A DNA stretch of 64,000 bases from Candidatus Baltobacteraceae bacterium. GTDB lineage: Bacteria > Vulcanimicrobiota > Vulcanimicrobiia > Vulcanimicrobiales > Vulcanimicrobiaceae. This document shows, in pieces, positions 44,040 to 51,449 of this stretch. Under the pieces are notes generated by a model that was given only the letters and a program-made list of their open reading frames with translations, had not been told where the DNA came from and ran no database searches. The DNA is taken from positions 56,417 to 120,416 of the forward strand of contig DASXEW010000004.1 of the NCBI GenBank assembly GCA_036489885.1, written 5' to 3'. The number at the start of each line of letters is the position of its first letter. Position 1 is the first letter of the stretch. Position numbers and translations under genes: made by a program.

Positions 44040-45289
44040 ACGAGGGCGCCGGTCTCGACGGAAAAGAGTCCGAAGGCGGCGCCATTTTGGATCGGTCTCG
44101 ACAGCACGTGCCAGGCATCCGGAAACTGCACCGATGGAAATCCTGTGAACGTGCGCGGCAATCTCTCGGTCGTCATGCGCGCGTCAATGCGTGCGAAGAA
44201 TCTGCCGGTCCAGGTAGCATCTTCTCCGCGTAGCGAGAGATCCCAACAAATAAGATCGAACGGCAGCCAGCCACGATCGTCGGTCCAGACCTCGGCCCAG
44301 TGATGGTAGTACGGCACGGCGTAGAGCGCGTACCCGCTGCAGATTCGCGCCGGTATTCCGCCAGCGCGACAAAGTGCGACGATCAGCGCGGAGCCGAGAC
44401 GGCAATCGAATAAGCCCGACTCGATTGCGAAATCGAGTGGATTTTCGCCGAGCGCATCATAGTGCACGACGCCGAGCGCCAGATGCTCGAAGAAGAAGTC
44501 CCAGATGCTTCGCATCGTCGCGAGCGAATCGTTTTTATTCACACCAAGCCGCTTCGCGAGCTCGAGCATCCGTGGTGTAATCTTAATGAGCTGTTCCTGC
44601 GGGCGAAGGTAGAGCTCGAGGTCGGAGATTGTGGCGGTCCTTCGACTACGTTCGCTTCGCTCACTACGCTCAGGATGACAAAAGGCGATCTCAGCGGCGA
44701 TGGAGGCGATTTTCTCTTGCGGCACGATTACCGTTGCGACCAGGCGTCCCGACTCGATGCGTGCGGATTCTATGCGCGTCGCTCCATCGACGTCGGGTAC
44801 AACGTGTACGTCATGCATCGATTCGTCTTCGATTGGAAGCGGAAGATGCAACCGCACGCGGTCGCCGGCGGCGTAGTGGCCGAGGTTAACGGTTCGCTCG
44901 AGACGTAACGAAAAGCACCGGGATTCATCCGGAGCGACGGTTCGTGGTGCAGCGAGCTCGCCGACCAACCAGCGTCCAGTTGCAACATAATGCTGCTCCC
45001 AAAAGTCATCGTCCCCGCGCATGCCGAGTGCTTTCGCGAAATTGACGACTTCGGCCGGATCGAAGGTGCGTACCGAGTGATGCTTACGAAACGGCAAGCC
45101 AGCTGAAATCCAGCGCTCGAGCGCACCGGCTGCGGCGGCGCGCGCGGCCTGCGGCTCGCGGCGATATTGCTCCGCCCAACCCGCGATGCATAAGAAATCG
45201 TGGATAGAGCTTTCGTCGGCGCTTCGGTAAAAGTCGCTTGATGGCGACGCCAAAGGATTCACGTGCAACGAGCCGGATTCAGAGGCCAT
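44003..45289 (-). CDS. Transglutaminase-like protein with repeat-derived insert
   Basis: A 428-residue protein. The first 200 residues are of unknown fold. The C-terminal transglutaminase-like domain has the Cys in 'FDCRLGSALIVALCRAGGIPAR', the His in 'YHHWAEVW' and the Asp in 'LPFD', so a complete triad. A short stretch near residue 205-220 ('CHPERSERSERSRR') is the translation of repeat copy B, in frame. Such domains can cross-link, cleave or amidate peptides. The last 37 bp overlap the GT2 gene. Confidence 0.75.
   Translation of the reverse strand: MASESGSLHVNPLASPSSDFYRSADESSIHDFLCIAGWAEQYRREPQAARAAAAGALERWISAGLPFRKHHSVRTFDPAEVVNFAKALGMRGDDDFWEQHYVATGRWLVGELAAPRTVAPDESRCFSLRLERTVNLGHYAAGDRVRLHLPLPIEDESMHDVHVVPDVDGATRIESARIESGRLVATVIVPQEKIASIAAEIAFCHPERSERSERSRRTATISDLELYLRPQEQLIKITPRMLELAKRLGVNKNDSLATMRSIWDFFFEHLALGVVHYDALGENPLDFAIESGLFDCRLGSALIVALCRAGGIPARICSGYALYAVPYYHHWAEVWTDDRGWLPFDLICWDLSLRGEDATWTGRFFARIDARMTTERLPRTFTGFPSVQFPDAWHVLSRPIQNGAAFGLFSVETGALVYEDRLALKTNA
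44636..44680 (-). repeat. CHPERSE-type repeat, copy B, inside a gene
   Basis: The element reads GGTCCTTCGACTACG to CTCAGGATGACA on the plus strand. On the minus strand it is translated as C-H-P-E-R-S-E-R-S-E-R-S-R-R inside the transglutaminase-like protein, with no frame break. This translation is the well-known sign of this repeat family. Confidence 0.8.
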
Positions 45290-45322
45290 GGTCGCTGCCC
45301 CTCGACGTCGCTCGGGGTGACA
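45290..45322 (+). repeat. CHPERSE-related repeat, copy C (shortened)
   Basis: GGTCGCTGCCCCTCGACG...CTCGGGGTGACAAC shares the 5' GGTC, the TCGAC core and the 3' GTGACA/ATGACA end with copies A and B. It sits between the start of the transglutaminase-like gene (ATG at 45289) and the divergent lipoyl-like gene. Weaker match than A and B. Confidence 0.5.
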
Positions 45323-45366
45323 ACGCTTTGGTTTTCATCTTGACGCTCCCTACGCTCAACCCGCTC

Positions 45367-45681
45367 ATGACAAGTGCGGTGATTAAGGCTGTCCACGCAA
45401 AGGAAGGCGAGCCGCTTCCGTCCGGTGGAAAATTTCTCGACGTGAGCGTCGACTTGACCAGTTACGCGGAGCACGATTGTCCCGCGATTTCATACTTTCG
45501 AATCGTCGTTCGAGAACGTGCGTGGGTGCGGCGGCTGTCGATCGCGGCCGGCGATGAGGTCGCTCCCGGAACGCCGATTGCGCATTTGAGCACCGAACCG
45601 GCCGAAGTTTTGGATGGCTCGCCGGTTCGTGCCGCGCGATTCAGCGTCGCCGGGATTCTCTTTCAGCCGGAGTGGTGGTGA
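45367..45681 (+). CDS. Lipoyl/biotinyl-like domain protein without the modified lysine
   Basis: A 104-residue protein. Its pattern 'VIKAVHAKEGEPLPSGGKFLDVSVDL...' and '...LSIAAGDEVAPGTPIAHLSTEP' looks like two halves of a barrel-sandwich lipoyl domain. Where the lysine is expected (E-T/M-K), the chain reads 'DLTSYAEHDCPAISYFRIV', so no lipoyl-lysine is apparent. I took the ATG at 45367 because upstream sequence is repeat-like. The stop overlaps the next start (GTGA). Confidence 0.5.
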   Translation: MTSAVIKAVHAKEGEPLPSGGKFLDVSVDLTSYAEHDCPAISYFRIVVRERAWVRRLSIAAGDEVAPGTPIAHLSTEPAEVLDGSPVRAARFSVAGILFQPEWW

Positions 45682-46997
45682 CGACACTTCGCGCCGGGCC
45701 GCTCGGCGAGGATGTCGTCGTTCTTCGTTCCGGGGTCCGATGGCTTGCGGAAGAAGGGCGCAATTGCAAACCGGGTGACCTGCTCGCCTACTGCAACGTT
45801 GCCGTAGCGCCGCCTTCAGCACAAGACGTCATGCCGTTTCGCGATGAATGGCGTGATCTTCAAGTTGCGTTTCTCGCGTCCGCAAGTGGCCGGCTTCGCA
45901 AAGCCGACGTCTCGCATGGCGGGTTTCTGGATCGACATCCGCATCACAATCGTTGGCAGGCCGATTTTTCGATTGGAGACCTCGAGCTGCGGCCCGGGGA
46001 AAAGCCGATCGAGGCGACGAGCGAATTTATGCGGCTGCTGTTCCTTGCCGGCCGGCGCGTCACGCAGCTTGCGGATACGTCTGCCGGCTTGCTTTCCGGT
46101 TGGTACGATCGCGCGCGAATGTGGCGCGGCGATCACACCGGACCGTTTACTACGGTACTGAGCCTTGGTATCTGCGAGCAGACGGGGATCTTCCGCGGAG
46201 AGCGCGATGCATTTTTGGAGCTTGCCTTACTTATCTCCCCGTCAACGCATGTCGTGTGGACGTCGGATGATTCACTCGTTCCATCAGTCCGCGTGCTTCT
46301 CGAACAACTCGAACGCACTTCCGAACAACAGCGCGAGATCGAAGCCGACGCTGCCGCATCGCTGGCCGCAGCATCGCCGTCGCCGACGGGGGATGACTGG
46401 ATCGTGGCAGGTGGCGCGCTGGCTGCGCTCGTGCGTTCTCCGCTCGAGGAATCCTACAGCTTGCTCACGCGCTCCGGAGTCGTCCCCACGGGTCCCCCCG
46501 ACGTCATCGTTCTTTCGTTGAACTCGGAACTTTCACTCGCATTTCGGCACCGGCGTCTCGGCTACACGCTCACCATGCACGCCTTTCGCATGGCCGAGCT
46601 GTCGCCGGCCATCGAAGCCTGGATCAAATCGGATTTCGATGTCGTGACACGTTCGGTTGCGGACGTGACCAGGGACTACTATGCACTCATCGACGCCGTG
46701 CGCGAGCGGCATCCGGCGCGGTTTGTCGTACTCAATTCGTTTTCGAGCTCGATCGGCGATGCAATCTTCAACTACGCGGCGTTCGATCTGCCGATGAGCG
46801 ACATCGTGGCGACGCTGCGCTCAAAGGAGCTGAACCTCATGCTGTACGATCTCGCGCGGGACCGCGACGTCACGATCGTCGATGCGGACGAGCTGGTCGC
46901 AATGCTCGGAGCGCAGCACCACCTACCCGATGGTGTCCATCAAGGCGGATTCTTGCAATCCCAGCTGCGCGAGCAGATCGCACGCGTCGTCGGCTAG
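45678..46997 (+). CDS. SGNH-hydrolase-like protein, unusual N-terminus
   Basis: A 439-residue protein from a GTG overlapping the previous stop. The N-terminal 60 residues ('CKPGDLLAYCNVAVAP') may be another barrel-sandwich-like part. The C-terminal about 180 residues match an SGNH/GDSL fold: 'PPDVIVLSLNSELSL', 'RFVVLNSFSSS', then 'LPDGVHQGGF' with an Asp-xx-His pair in the position of the catalytic dyad. The typical GDS nucleophile is not obvious. Its C-terminus overlaps the convergent lipoyl gene by 4 bp. Confidence 0.6.
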   Translation: MTTLRAGPLGEDVVVLRSGVRWLAEEGRNCKPGDLLAYCNVAVAPPSAQDVMPFRDEWRDLQVAFLASASGRLRKADVSHGGFLDRHPHHNRWQADFSIGDLELRPGEKPIEATSEFMRLLFLAGRRVTQLADTSAGLLSGWYDRARMWRGDHTGPFTTVLSLGICEQTGIFRGERDAFLELALLISPSTHVVWTSDDSLVPSVRVLLEQLERTSEQQREIEADAAASLAAASPSPTGDDWIVAGGALAALVRSPLEESYSLLTRSGVVPTGPPDVIVLSLNSELSLAFRHRRLGYTLTMHAFRMAELSPAIEAWIKSDFDVVTRSVADVTRDYYALIDAVRERHPARFVVLNSFSSSIGDAIFNYAAFDLPMSDIVATLRSKELNLMLYDLARDRDVTIVDADELVAMLGAQHHLPDGVHQGGFLQSQLREQIARVVG

Positions 46998-47296
46998 GCG
47001 ATCTCGAACCGCGCCTCCCAAATCGGCAGACCTTCCGAAGATTCAGGGAGTGCGCCGCCGGCGTCGTCGCTGAAAATTCCCAGAACGTCTCCGAGCTTGC
47101 GCCATTCGCCCGCCTTGCACCCGATACGCCGCAAAACGCCGCCTTGCTGCGCGCGAACCTCAACGATGACTTTATATGTCTCGAGCTCGACGATCAAGTC
47201 GCCCGGCGCCACAGTTGCGCCGGGTTGCACGTGCCACTCCAGGAGACGAACGTCGACGGCTTCCTTCGTGCCGCCGACGACGAGCGCGTACGTCAC
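46994..47296 (-). CDS. Lipoyl/biotinyl-domain protein
   Basis: A 100-residue single barrel-sandwich domain. The modified-lysine position is 'ELETYKVIVEV', close to ETDKA of lipoyl domains, followed by 'GGVLRRIGCKAG' and 'LGDVLGIF'. It could carry lipoate or biotin on Lys. The GTG start overlaps the upstream stop (GTGA), so it is translated with the SGNH-like gene. No ligase or acyltransferase domain is present. Confidence 0.7.
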   Translation of the reverse strand: MTYALVVGGTKEAVDVRLLEWHVQPGATVAPGDLIVELETYKVIVEVRAQQGGVLRRIGCKAGEWRKLGDVLGIFSDDAGGALPESSEGLPIWEARFEIA

Positions 47297-47886
47297 GAGG
47301 TCACCACGTTCGCTTTGTGGGCACGGTCGTACATCGCGCGTGCCTTTTCAATCGTCTCGTCGTCGACGTGGTTGTCGAAGGCTCCCGACGCGAGCAGCGT
47401 CTTGAGAATCGTGTACGCAGCAATTTCACGGGTCGTGCCACCTTCCAGACGGTAACTCGTTTGCAGCGGCCGCGCGCCGAAGTCGGCAAACTGCCGGTCG
47501 AAGTCGATGACTCCGATATCCAAGTGGTGGGAAAGATCCGCAGCCAGCAAATTGAGACGGCGGATCCGCTCGAGCAGCGGCGCATCGTTTTCGCAGGCGC
47601 GAAAAACGGTGCAAAGATAGACGGCCGTTTGCCGAGCGTCGAGTTTGCCCAGCTGGTCCATAAGCCGGATTCGAACCTGATCGAGCGGATCGGAATCGAC
47701 CTCACGCAGGAGTGAGACGATGCAGATTGCCGGTTGACGATCGGCTTCGAAATGCAGGCTGCCCGTCAGCTCGCAATCGATCTTCCATTCACGCGCACCC
47801 GCACGCACGAGGAGCTGTCGCGCTTGCTCGGCCGCGAGCATCAATGCATGCCCTTCGTTCTCAGTGACGGCCCCGGCGATCAGCAT
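47293..47886 (-). CDS. SGNH-related protein, apparently without Asp-His dyad
   Basis: A 197-residue protein. It shows the C-terminal half of an SGNH-like fold ('VIDFDRQFADFGARPLQT', 'YRLEGGTTREIAAYTILKTLL') without a clear Asp-xx-His, so catalysis is uncertain. The ATG overlaps the stop of the GT2 gene upstream (ATGCTGA) and its own stop overlaps the lipoyl gene, so all three are coupled. Confidence 0.5.
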   Translation of the reverse strand: MLIAGAVTENEGHALMLAAEQARQLLVRAGAREWKIDCELTGSLHFEADRQPAICIVSLLREVDSDPLDQVRIRLMDQLGKLDARQTAVYLCTVFRACENDAPLLERIRRLNLLAADLSHHLDIGVIDFDRQFADFGARPLQTSYRLEGGTTREIAAYTILKTLLASGAFDNHVDDETIEKARAMYDRAHKANVVTS

Positions 47887-48842
47887 CGCCGCGCTCGCGC
47901 TGCAGCGGCTTCCAATTCGGGAAGCGAGAGAATGCGCTCGGCAGGCGGTATCGTCGAGTCGGGCGCCAGTGACGCCCACAGTACCGGCAAAAGTTTCACG
48001 ACCGCAGTGGGATGCGCGCGATAGAAGACGTCTTCCCACGCGCGCTCTTCGAGCGGATTGCGCGTCACGCCATGAATCAAATGATACGTTCGGGCGCCGG
48101 GGACCGGAACGAGGCGCACACCTTGCGCGTAGAGCCGTAGCGCAAGCTCGCGATGTTCGTTGAGATCGAGCGCTTCGAGAAATCCGCCCGCTTGGAGAAA
48201 AGGCGTGCGCTCGACGGAGAGATTGCTGCCGCAAGCTGCGGCCCAGAGCACGGGCGAATCCGGGTGGTTATGCAGCGCATCCATTTCGAGCTCGTAGACG
48301 CGCCGCGCGCCTGATCCGGGGTAGACGCCGGGTGAGGCACGCCGTTCGACCGATGCAAAATCATGCAAGATCTCGTCGCGCGTGATACGCATGCGTTCCA
48401 CTTCGGCGCGCGGACGTTCGAAAAGGGTGTGCTCGTCAGCCGGCCAAGGATCGAGCGTTTCAGGATCGCGCAGCAATCGGGTGGAGCGAATGTGAAATGT
48501 CTCGCCCCGTCCGACGACGCCGGGCGTCGCGTGCGCGGCTACGTGCCGTTCGACCAGATGCGGGCCGGCGAGCGTGTCGCCGTCGAGAAAGACAAGCAGG
48601 TCACCGGTAGCGGCGCGTGCTCCCGCATTCGACGCTGCAGATCGCCCGCGTGCGGTCGTGTGCTCGACCGTGAGCAGGTCGACCCAATTCGCAGCCTCAC
48701 GAAGCACGTCGTGTGTATCGTCGGAAGACCCGTCGTTCACGACCACAACTTGCGCGGAAACGGACTGCGCCGAGAGCGACGTCAACGTCAAGCGCAACCG
48801 TCGCGACTCGTCTTTGGTGCGAATGACGACGCTCGGGCGCAT
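47880..48842 (-). CDS. Glycosyltransferase family 2
   Basis: A 320-residue GT-A glycosyltransferase. Donor-binding sequence is 'SVVIRTKDESRRLRLTLTSL' and 'VVVNDGSSDDT', the metal site is 'FLDGDT' near residue 98, and 'LDLNEHRELALRL' near residue 250 is the acceptor-side ED-like motif. I took the ATG at 48842 that overlaps the SGNH stop (TAATG). It is the second GT2 gene of the cluster. Confidence 0.88.
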   Translation of the reverse strand: MRPSVVIRTKDESRRLRLTLTSLSAQSVSAQVVVVNDGSSDDTHDVLREAANWVDLLTVEHTTARGRSAASNAGARAATGDLLVFLDGDTLAGPHLVERHVAAHATPGVVGRGETFHIRSTRLLRDPETLDPWPADEHTLFERPRAEVERMRITRDEILHDFASVERRASPGVYPGSGARRVYELEMDALHNHPDSPVLWAAACGSNLSVERTPFLQAGGFLEALDLNEHRELALRLYAQGVRLVPVPGARTYHLIHGVTRNPLEERAWEDVFYRAHPTAVVKLLPVLWASLAPDSTIPPAERILSLPELEAAAARARRC

Positions 48843-49639
48843 TAGACCGCAGCACCCGAAAAGAGATCGAGCTGCTCGAGCGTGTCGACGACCTCGCCGG
48901 CGACGAGCCGGCAACCCTCGGCGGTCAGGTGGAGCGTGTCGATCTTCGTTCGGTCGGCGCCCGCGCGCGCTACGATAGTGTCGACGTCGATAATCCAGAT
49001 GCCGTTGCGTTCCGAAACTTCGATCAAGCCAAGATTGAATCGCCGGATGCGCGTCGAGAGACTTTCGGGGAACTCGGCATAATTGCGGACGGACTCGCCT
49101 GGGACGACGCTCGAGACGTTGTAGGCGAGAATCGGCGCATCGTTATTGGCGCGAATGTGCGCGATGATGCGCTCGAGGTTGCGCATCGACGCGTCGACGT
49201 CGAGTACGCCGTTGAACGCAAAGTTTTCCGCAAGCCAGTCGCGGTCCGCGGCCGGCCAAGTATCTTCGGCGATTGCGCTGAGCAGATAGCCGTTGCTGCG
49301 GTGCCGATAGAGTGCGGTCATGATGTCCGGCTGAATCGAGAGAACGTACGCATCGGCTTTGGTCTCGAAGAGCGCGCGACTGAATTGCGTTTCCGGCGTG
49401 TACGGCTCGAGGAGCGAACGCCGCTCGTCCAGTGCCGCAGGCGCCGTACCGGTCGCGGCTAGGAGCGCGTCAGAGCGCGTGTACAGCTCGTGCTTGATGC
49501 GGATCGTGGCTGCCGGGAAGCGCGCGCGGACGATTTCGTTGACGCCATTCCAGGCGACAACCCCGTCAAGACGAAGCGAATGGAGGGAATCGCGTACGTC
49601 GAGATTCCCTTTTGCAAAAACCGTCAGACCGCGATTCAC
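48842..49639 (-). CDS. SGNH/GDSL-type hydrolase
   Basis: A 265-residue protein. It begins 'LTVFAKGNLDVRDSLHSLRLDG', then has 'ADAYVLSIQPDIMT' and the catalytic-type block 'IDTLHLTAEGCRLVA' near residue 245, a clear Asp-xx-His. SGNH enzymes are esterases or acetyl-transfer enzymes on sugars. The GTG at 49639 is preceded by AGAGG; longer frames upstream have basic non-family sequence. It is coupled to the GT2 gene downstream. Confidence 0.75.
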   Translation of the reverse strand: MNRGLTVFAKGNLDVRDSLHSLRLDGVVAWNGVNEIVRARFPAATIRIKHELYTRSDALLAATGTAPAALDERRSLLEPYTPETQFSRALFETKADAYVLSIQPDIMTALYRHRSNGYLLSAIAEDTWPAADRDWLAENFAFNGVLDVDASMRNLERIIAHIRANNDAPILAYNVSSVVPGESVRNYAEFPESLSTRIRRFNLGLIEVSERNGIWIIDVDTIVARAGADRTKIDTLHLTAEGCRLVAGEVVDTLEQLDLFSGAAV

Positions 49640-49650
49640 ACGTGAGGCCT

Positions 49651-50415
49651 CTAGGCTCGAGCGAGCACGATTCCTAGCGGATGACGGAAACGAATCGCAT
49701 CGCCTTGGCGATAGGGCTCCAGCCCCGTCGGTTCGCCGCCCGCAAGATCGGCTTCGAAGGCCGCAATCAGCTCGTCCCGGATCTCGCTTCCGGACATTTT
49801 GATCCAATCGTCGAGGTCGCGCGTGCGGTCTTGCGTGTAGGCTTCAACGACTGCGGCCCCTGCCGTGGCCGGGAACGCTTGTAGCTGCGACCATGTCGGC
49901 GTCCAAGCGTGCGACGGGTCTCGGCGGCGTTCGATCGCGTTCGCGCGCTGCGCAAGATCGGGATCGTCGGTGACGACCATATCGATCAACAGCACGCGAC
50001 CACGTCCGCGCGCGACACGCACCATCTCGTTGACGACGCGCTGCGGCTCAGCAATGTGATGCAACGAGAAGCGCGTTACGACGAGATCGAACGAACCGTC
50101 TTCGAACGGCAGCGATTCGGCCTCGGCCTGCATAAACGTGACGTTGGTTATGCCTTCGCGCGCAGCAGCTTCGCGGCCGCCGGCGAGCATCTCCAGAGTG
50201 ATGTCGACAGCCACGACTTCTTTGGCGCGGCGAGCGAGGGCGCGGCTCAGCAATCCGCTTCCCGCCGCGACGTCGAGCACGCGCGCATGCGGCGACAGCT
50301 CGACGCGCTGTAAAATTGCCTGCAAATCATGGGGGATGCTCAAGGCGCGCCAGTGCTCGGCTTGCTGCGAGAACTTTTCTTGAACGAGCTTGTGCTGTTC
50401 CGACCGCGGCGACAT
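49651..50415 (-). CDS. SAM-dependent methyltransferase
   Basis: A 254-residue class I methyltransferase. Motif I is 'VLDVAAGSGLLSRALA', followed by 'VVAVDITLEML' and 'LPFEDGSFDLVVTRFSLHHI', the UbiE/UbiG-like type. It can methylate a small molecule, possibly the sugar-linked product of the cluster. I took the ATG at 50415 rather than an upstream GTG that would translate a terminator-like hairpin. It heads the minus-strand set. Confidence 0.85.
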   Translation of the reverse strand: MSPRSEQHKLVQEKFSQQAEHWRALSIPHDLQAILQRVELSPHARVLDVAAGSGLLSRALARRAKEVVAVDITLEMLAGGREAAAREGITNVTFMQAEAESLPFEDGSFDLVVTRFSLHHIAEPQRVVNEMVRVARGRGRVLLIDMVVTDDPDLAQRANAIERRRDPSHAWTPTWSQLQAFPATAGAAVVEAYTQDRTRDLDDWIKMSGSEIRDELIAAFEADLAGGEPTGLEPYRQGDAIRFRHPLGIVLARA

Positions 50416-50588
50416 GCCAGCGTCTTTGCGACAAAAAGCGAAACCGCCTTGCACGAGGGGTTGCGCAAGGCGGTTTCCCGGAAGCAGGTCCCCCACGCGG
50501 ACTGCTCCCGCCGCTGCGAGCTTACCCAATTCACCTTAAGGGCGCATGAAGGTTCGGACAACTAAAGGAGCGCAAGCGAGCGGCAATC
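50416..50588 (-). promoter_or_regulatory. Structured leader between methyltransferase and PPK2 genes
   Basis: Read on the minus strand, this holds a hairpin built from GGAGCAG and CTGCTTCC with GGACC/TCC additions (about 50479-50512), followed by the terminator at 50431-50477. A leader with a terminator before a gene is typical of riboswitches or attenuators, but I could not match a known class. Confidence 0.45.
50431..50477 (-). terminator. Intrinsic terminator-like hairpin
   Basis: GAAACCGCCTTGC (50440-50452) pairs with GCAAGGCGGTTTC (50465-50477), a 13-bp perfect stem with a 12-base loop. On the minus strand it is followed by GCTTTTTGT. It stands 16 bases before the methyltransferase ATG, not at a gene end. 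Confidence 0.7.
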
Positions 50589-51449
50589 GTGAAGCAAAAA
50601 CACTTGCGCGTGAAGCCCGGCGTGCCGCTCCATCTGGGAGAGATCGATCCGAGCGACACAAATGGTTTCAAAGATAAGGATGATGCGCGCGAATGCCACG
50701 AGCGCAATCTCCACAAGCTTGAGACTTTGCAAGAAAAGCTTGCGGCTTCGCGTTCGTATGCGGTTCTAATCGTACTGCAAGGCATGGATTCGTCCGGCAA
50801 GGACGGCGTGATCAAGCACGTCATGTCGGGTGTGAATCCGCAGGGCGTCGACGTGCACGCTTTCAAGCAACCTACGGAAGAAGAGTTGAGCCACGATTTT
50901 CTGTGGCGCTGTCAGGAAGCGCTACCGGAGCGCGGCCGCATCGGCATCTTCAATCGCTCCTACTACGAGGAAGTACTCGTCGTGCGCGTCCACAGCAGTT
51001 TGCTCGCCAAAGAGGACGTCGAGAACGGCAAAGACATTTGGTGCGAGCGCTTCGAGGATATCAACGCGTTTGAGCGTCATCTCGTGCGCAACGGAACGCG
51101 TATCCTGAAATTCTTTCTGCACATCTCCAAGGATGAGCAGCGAACCAGGCTGCTCGCCCGTCTTGACGATCCCTCGAAGAACTGGAAGTTCTCCCGGAGT
51201 GACGCAACGGAACGCGAGTATTGGAAAGAGTACATCGCCGCATACGAGTCGATGCTTTCCGCGACGAGCACCGACTTTGCACCGTGGTACGTCATTCCAG
51301 CCGATCATAAATGGTGCTCGCGAGCGGCGATAGGCGAGATTACGGTGGATGCGCTCGAATCACTCGATCTTCATTACCCTAAGCCTGATGCAGAACAGGA
51401 GAAATCATTGGACCGCATCCGCAAACAGTTCGAGGCAGAGAAGCGATGA
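50589..51449 (+). CDS. ppk2: Polyphosphate kinase 2 family protein
   Basis: A 286-residue PPK2. Walker A is 'GMDSSGKD', Walker B-type 'GIFNRSYYEEV', with 'EQRTRLLARLDDPSKNWKFS' as the lid. PPK2 enzymes use polyphosphate to phosphorylate nucleoside mono- or diphosphates. The start is a GTG with a distant AAGGAG; translation may start with an upstream structure. The stop overlaps the M61 start (ATGA). Confidence 0.9.
   Translation: MKQKHLRVKPGVPLHLGEIDPSDTNGFKDKDDARECHERNLHKLETLQEKLAASRSYAVLIVLQGMDSSGKDGVIKHVMSGVNPQGVDVHAFKQPTEEELSHDFLWRCQEALPERGRIGIFNRSYYEEVLVVRVHSSLLAKEDVENGKDIWCERFEDINAFERHLVRNGTRILKFFLHISKDEQRTRLLARLDDPSKNWKFSRSDATEREYWKEYIAAYESMLSATSTDFAPWYVIPADHKWCSRAAIGEITVDALESLDLHYPKPDAEQEKSLDRIRKQFEAEKR

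Noticed and set aside
47887..48234. Long N-terminus of the SGNH-like gene
   Set aside because: Shadow of the GT2 gene; the coupled ATG at 47886 fits.
50416..50588. c-di-AMP (ydaO) riboswitch or SRP RNA on the minus strand
   Set aside because: Short matches (GGTGAA, GGGGGACC) occur in the wrong order for the class, and the SRP core is absent.
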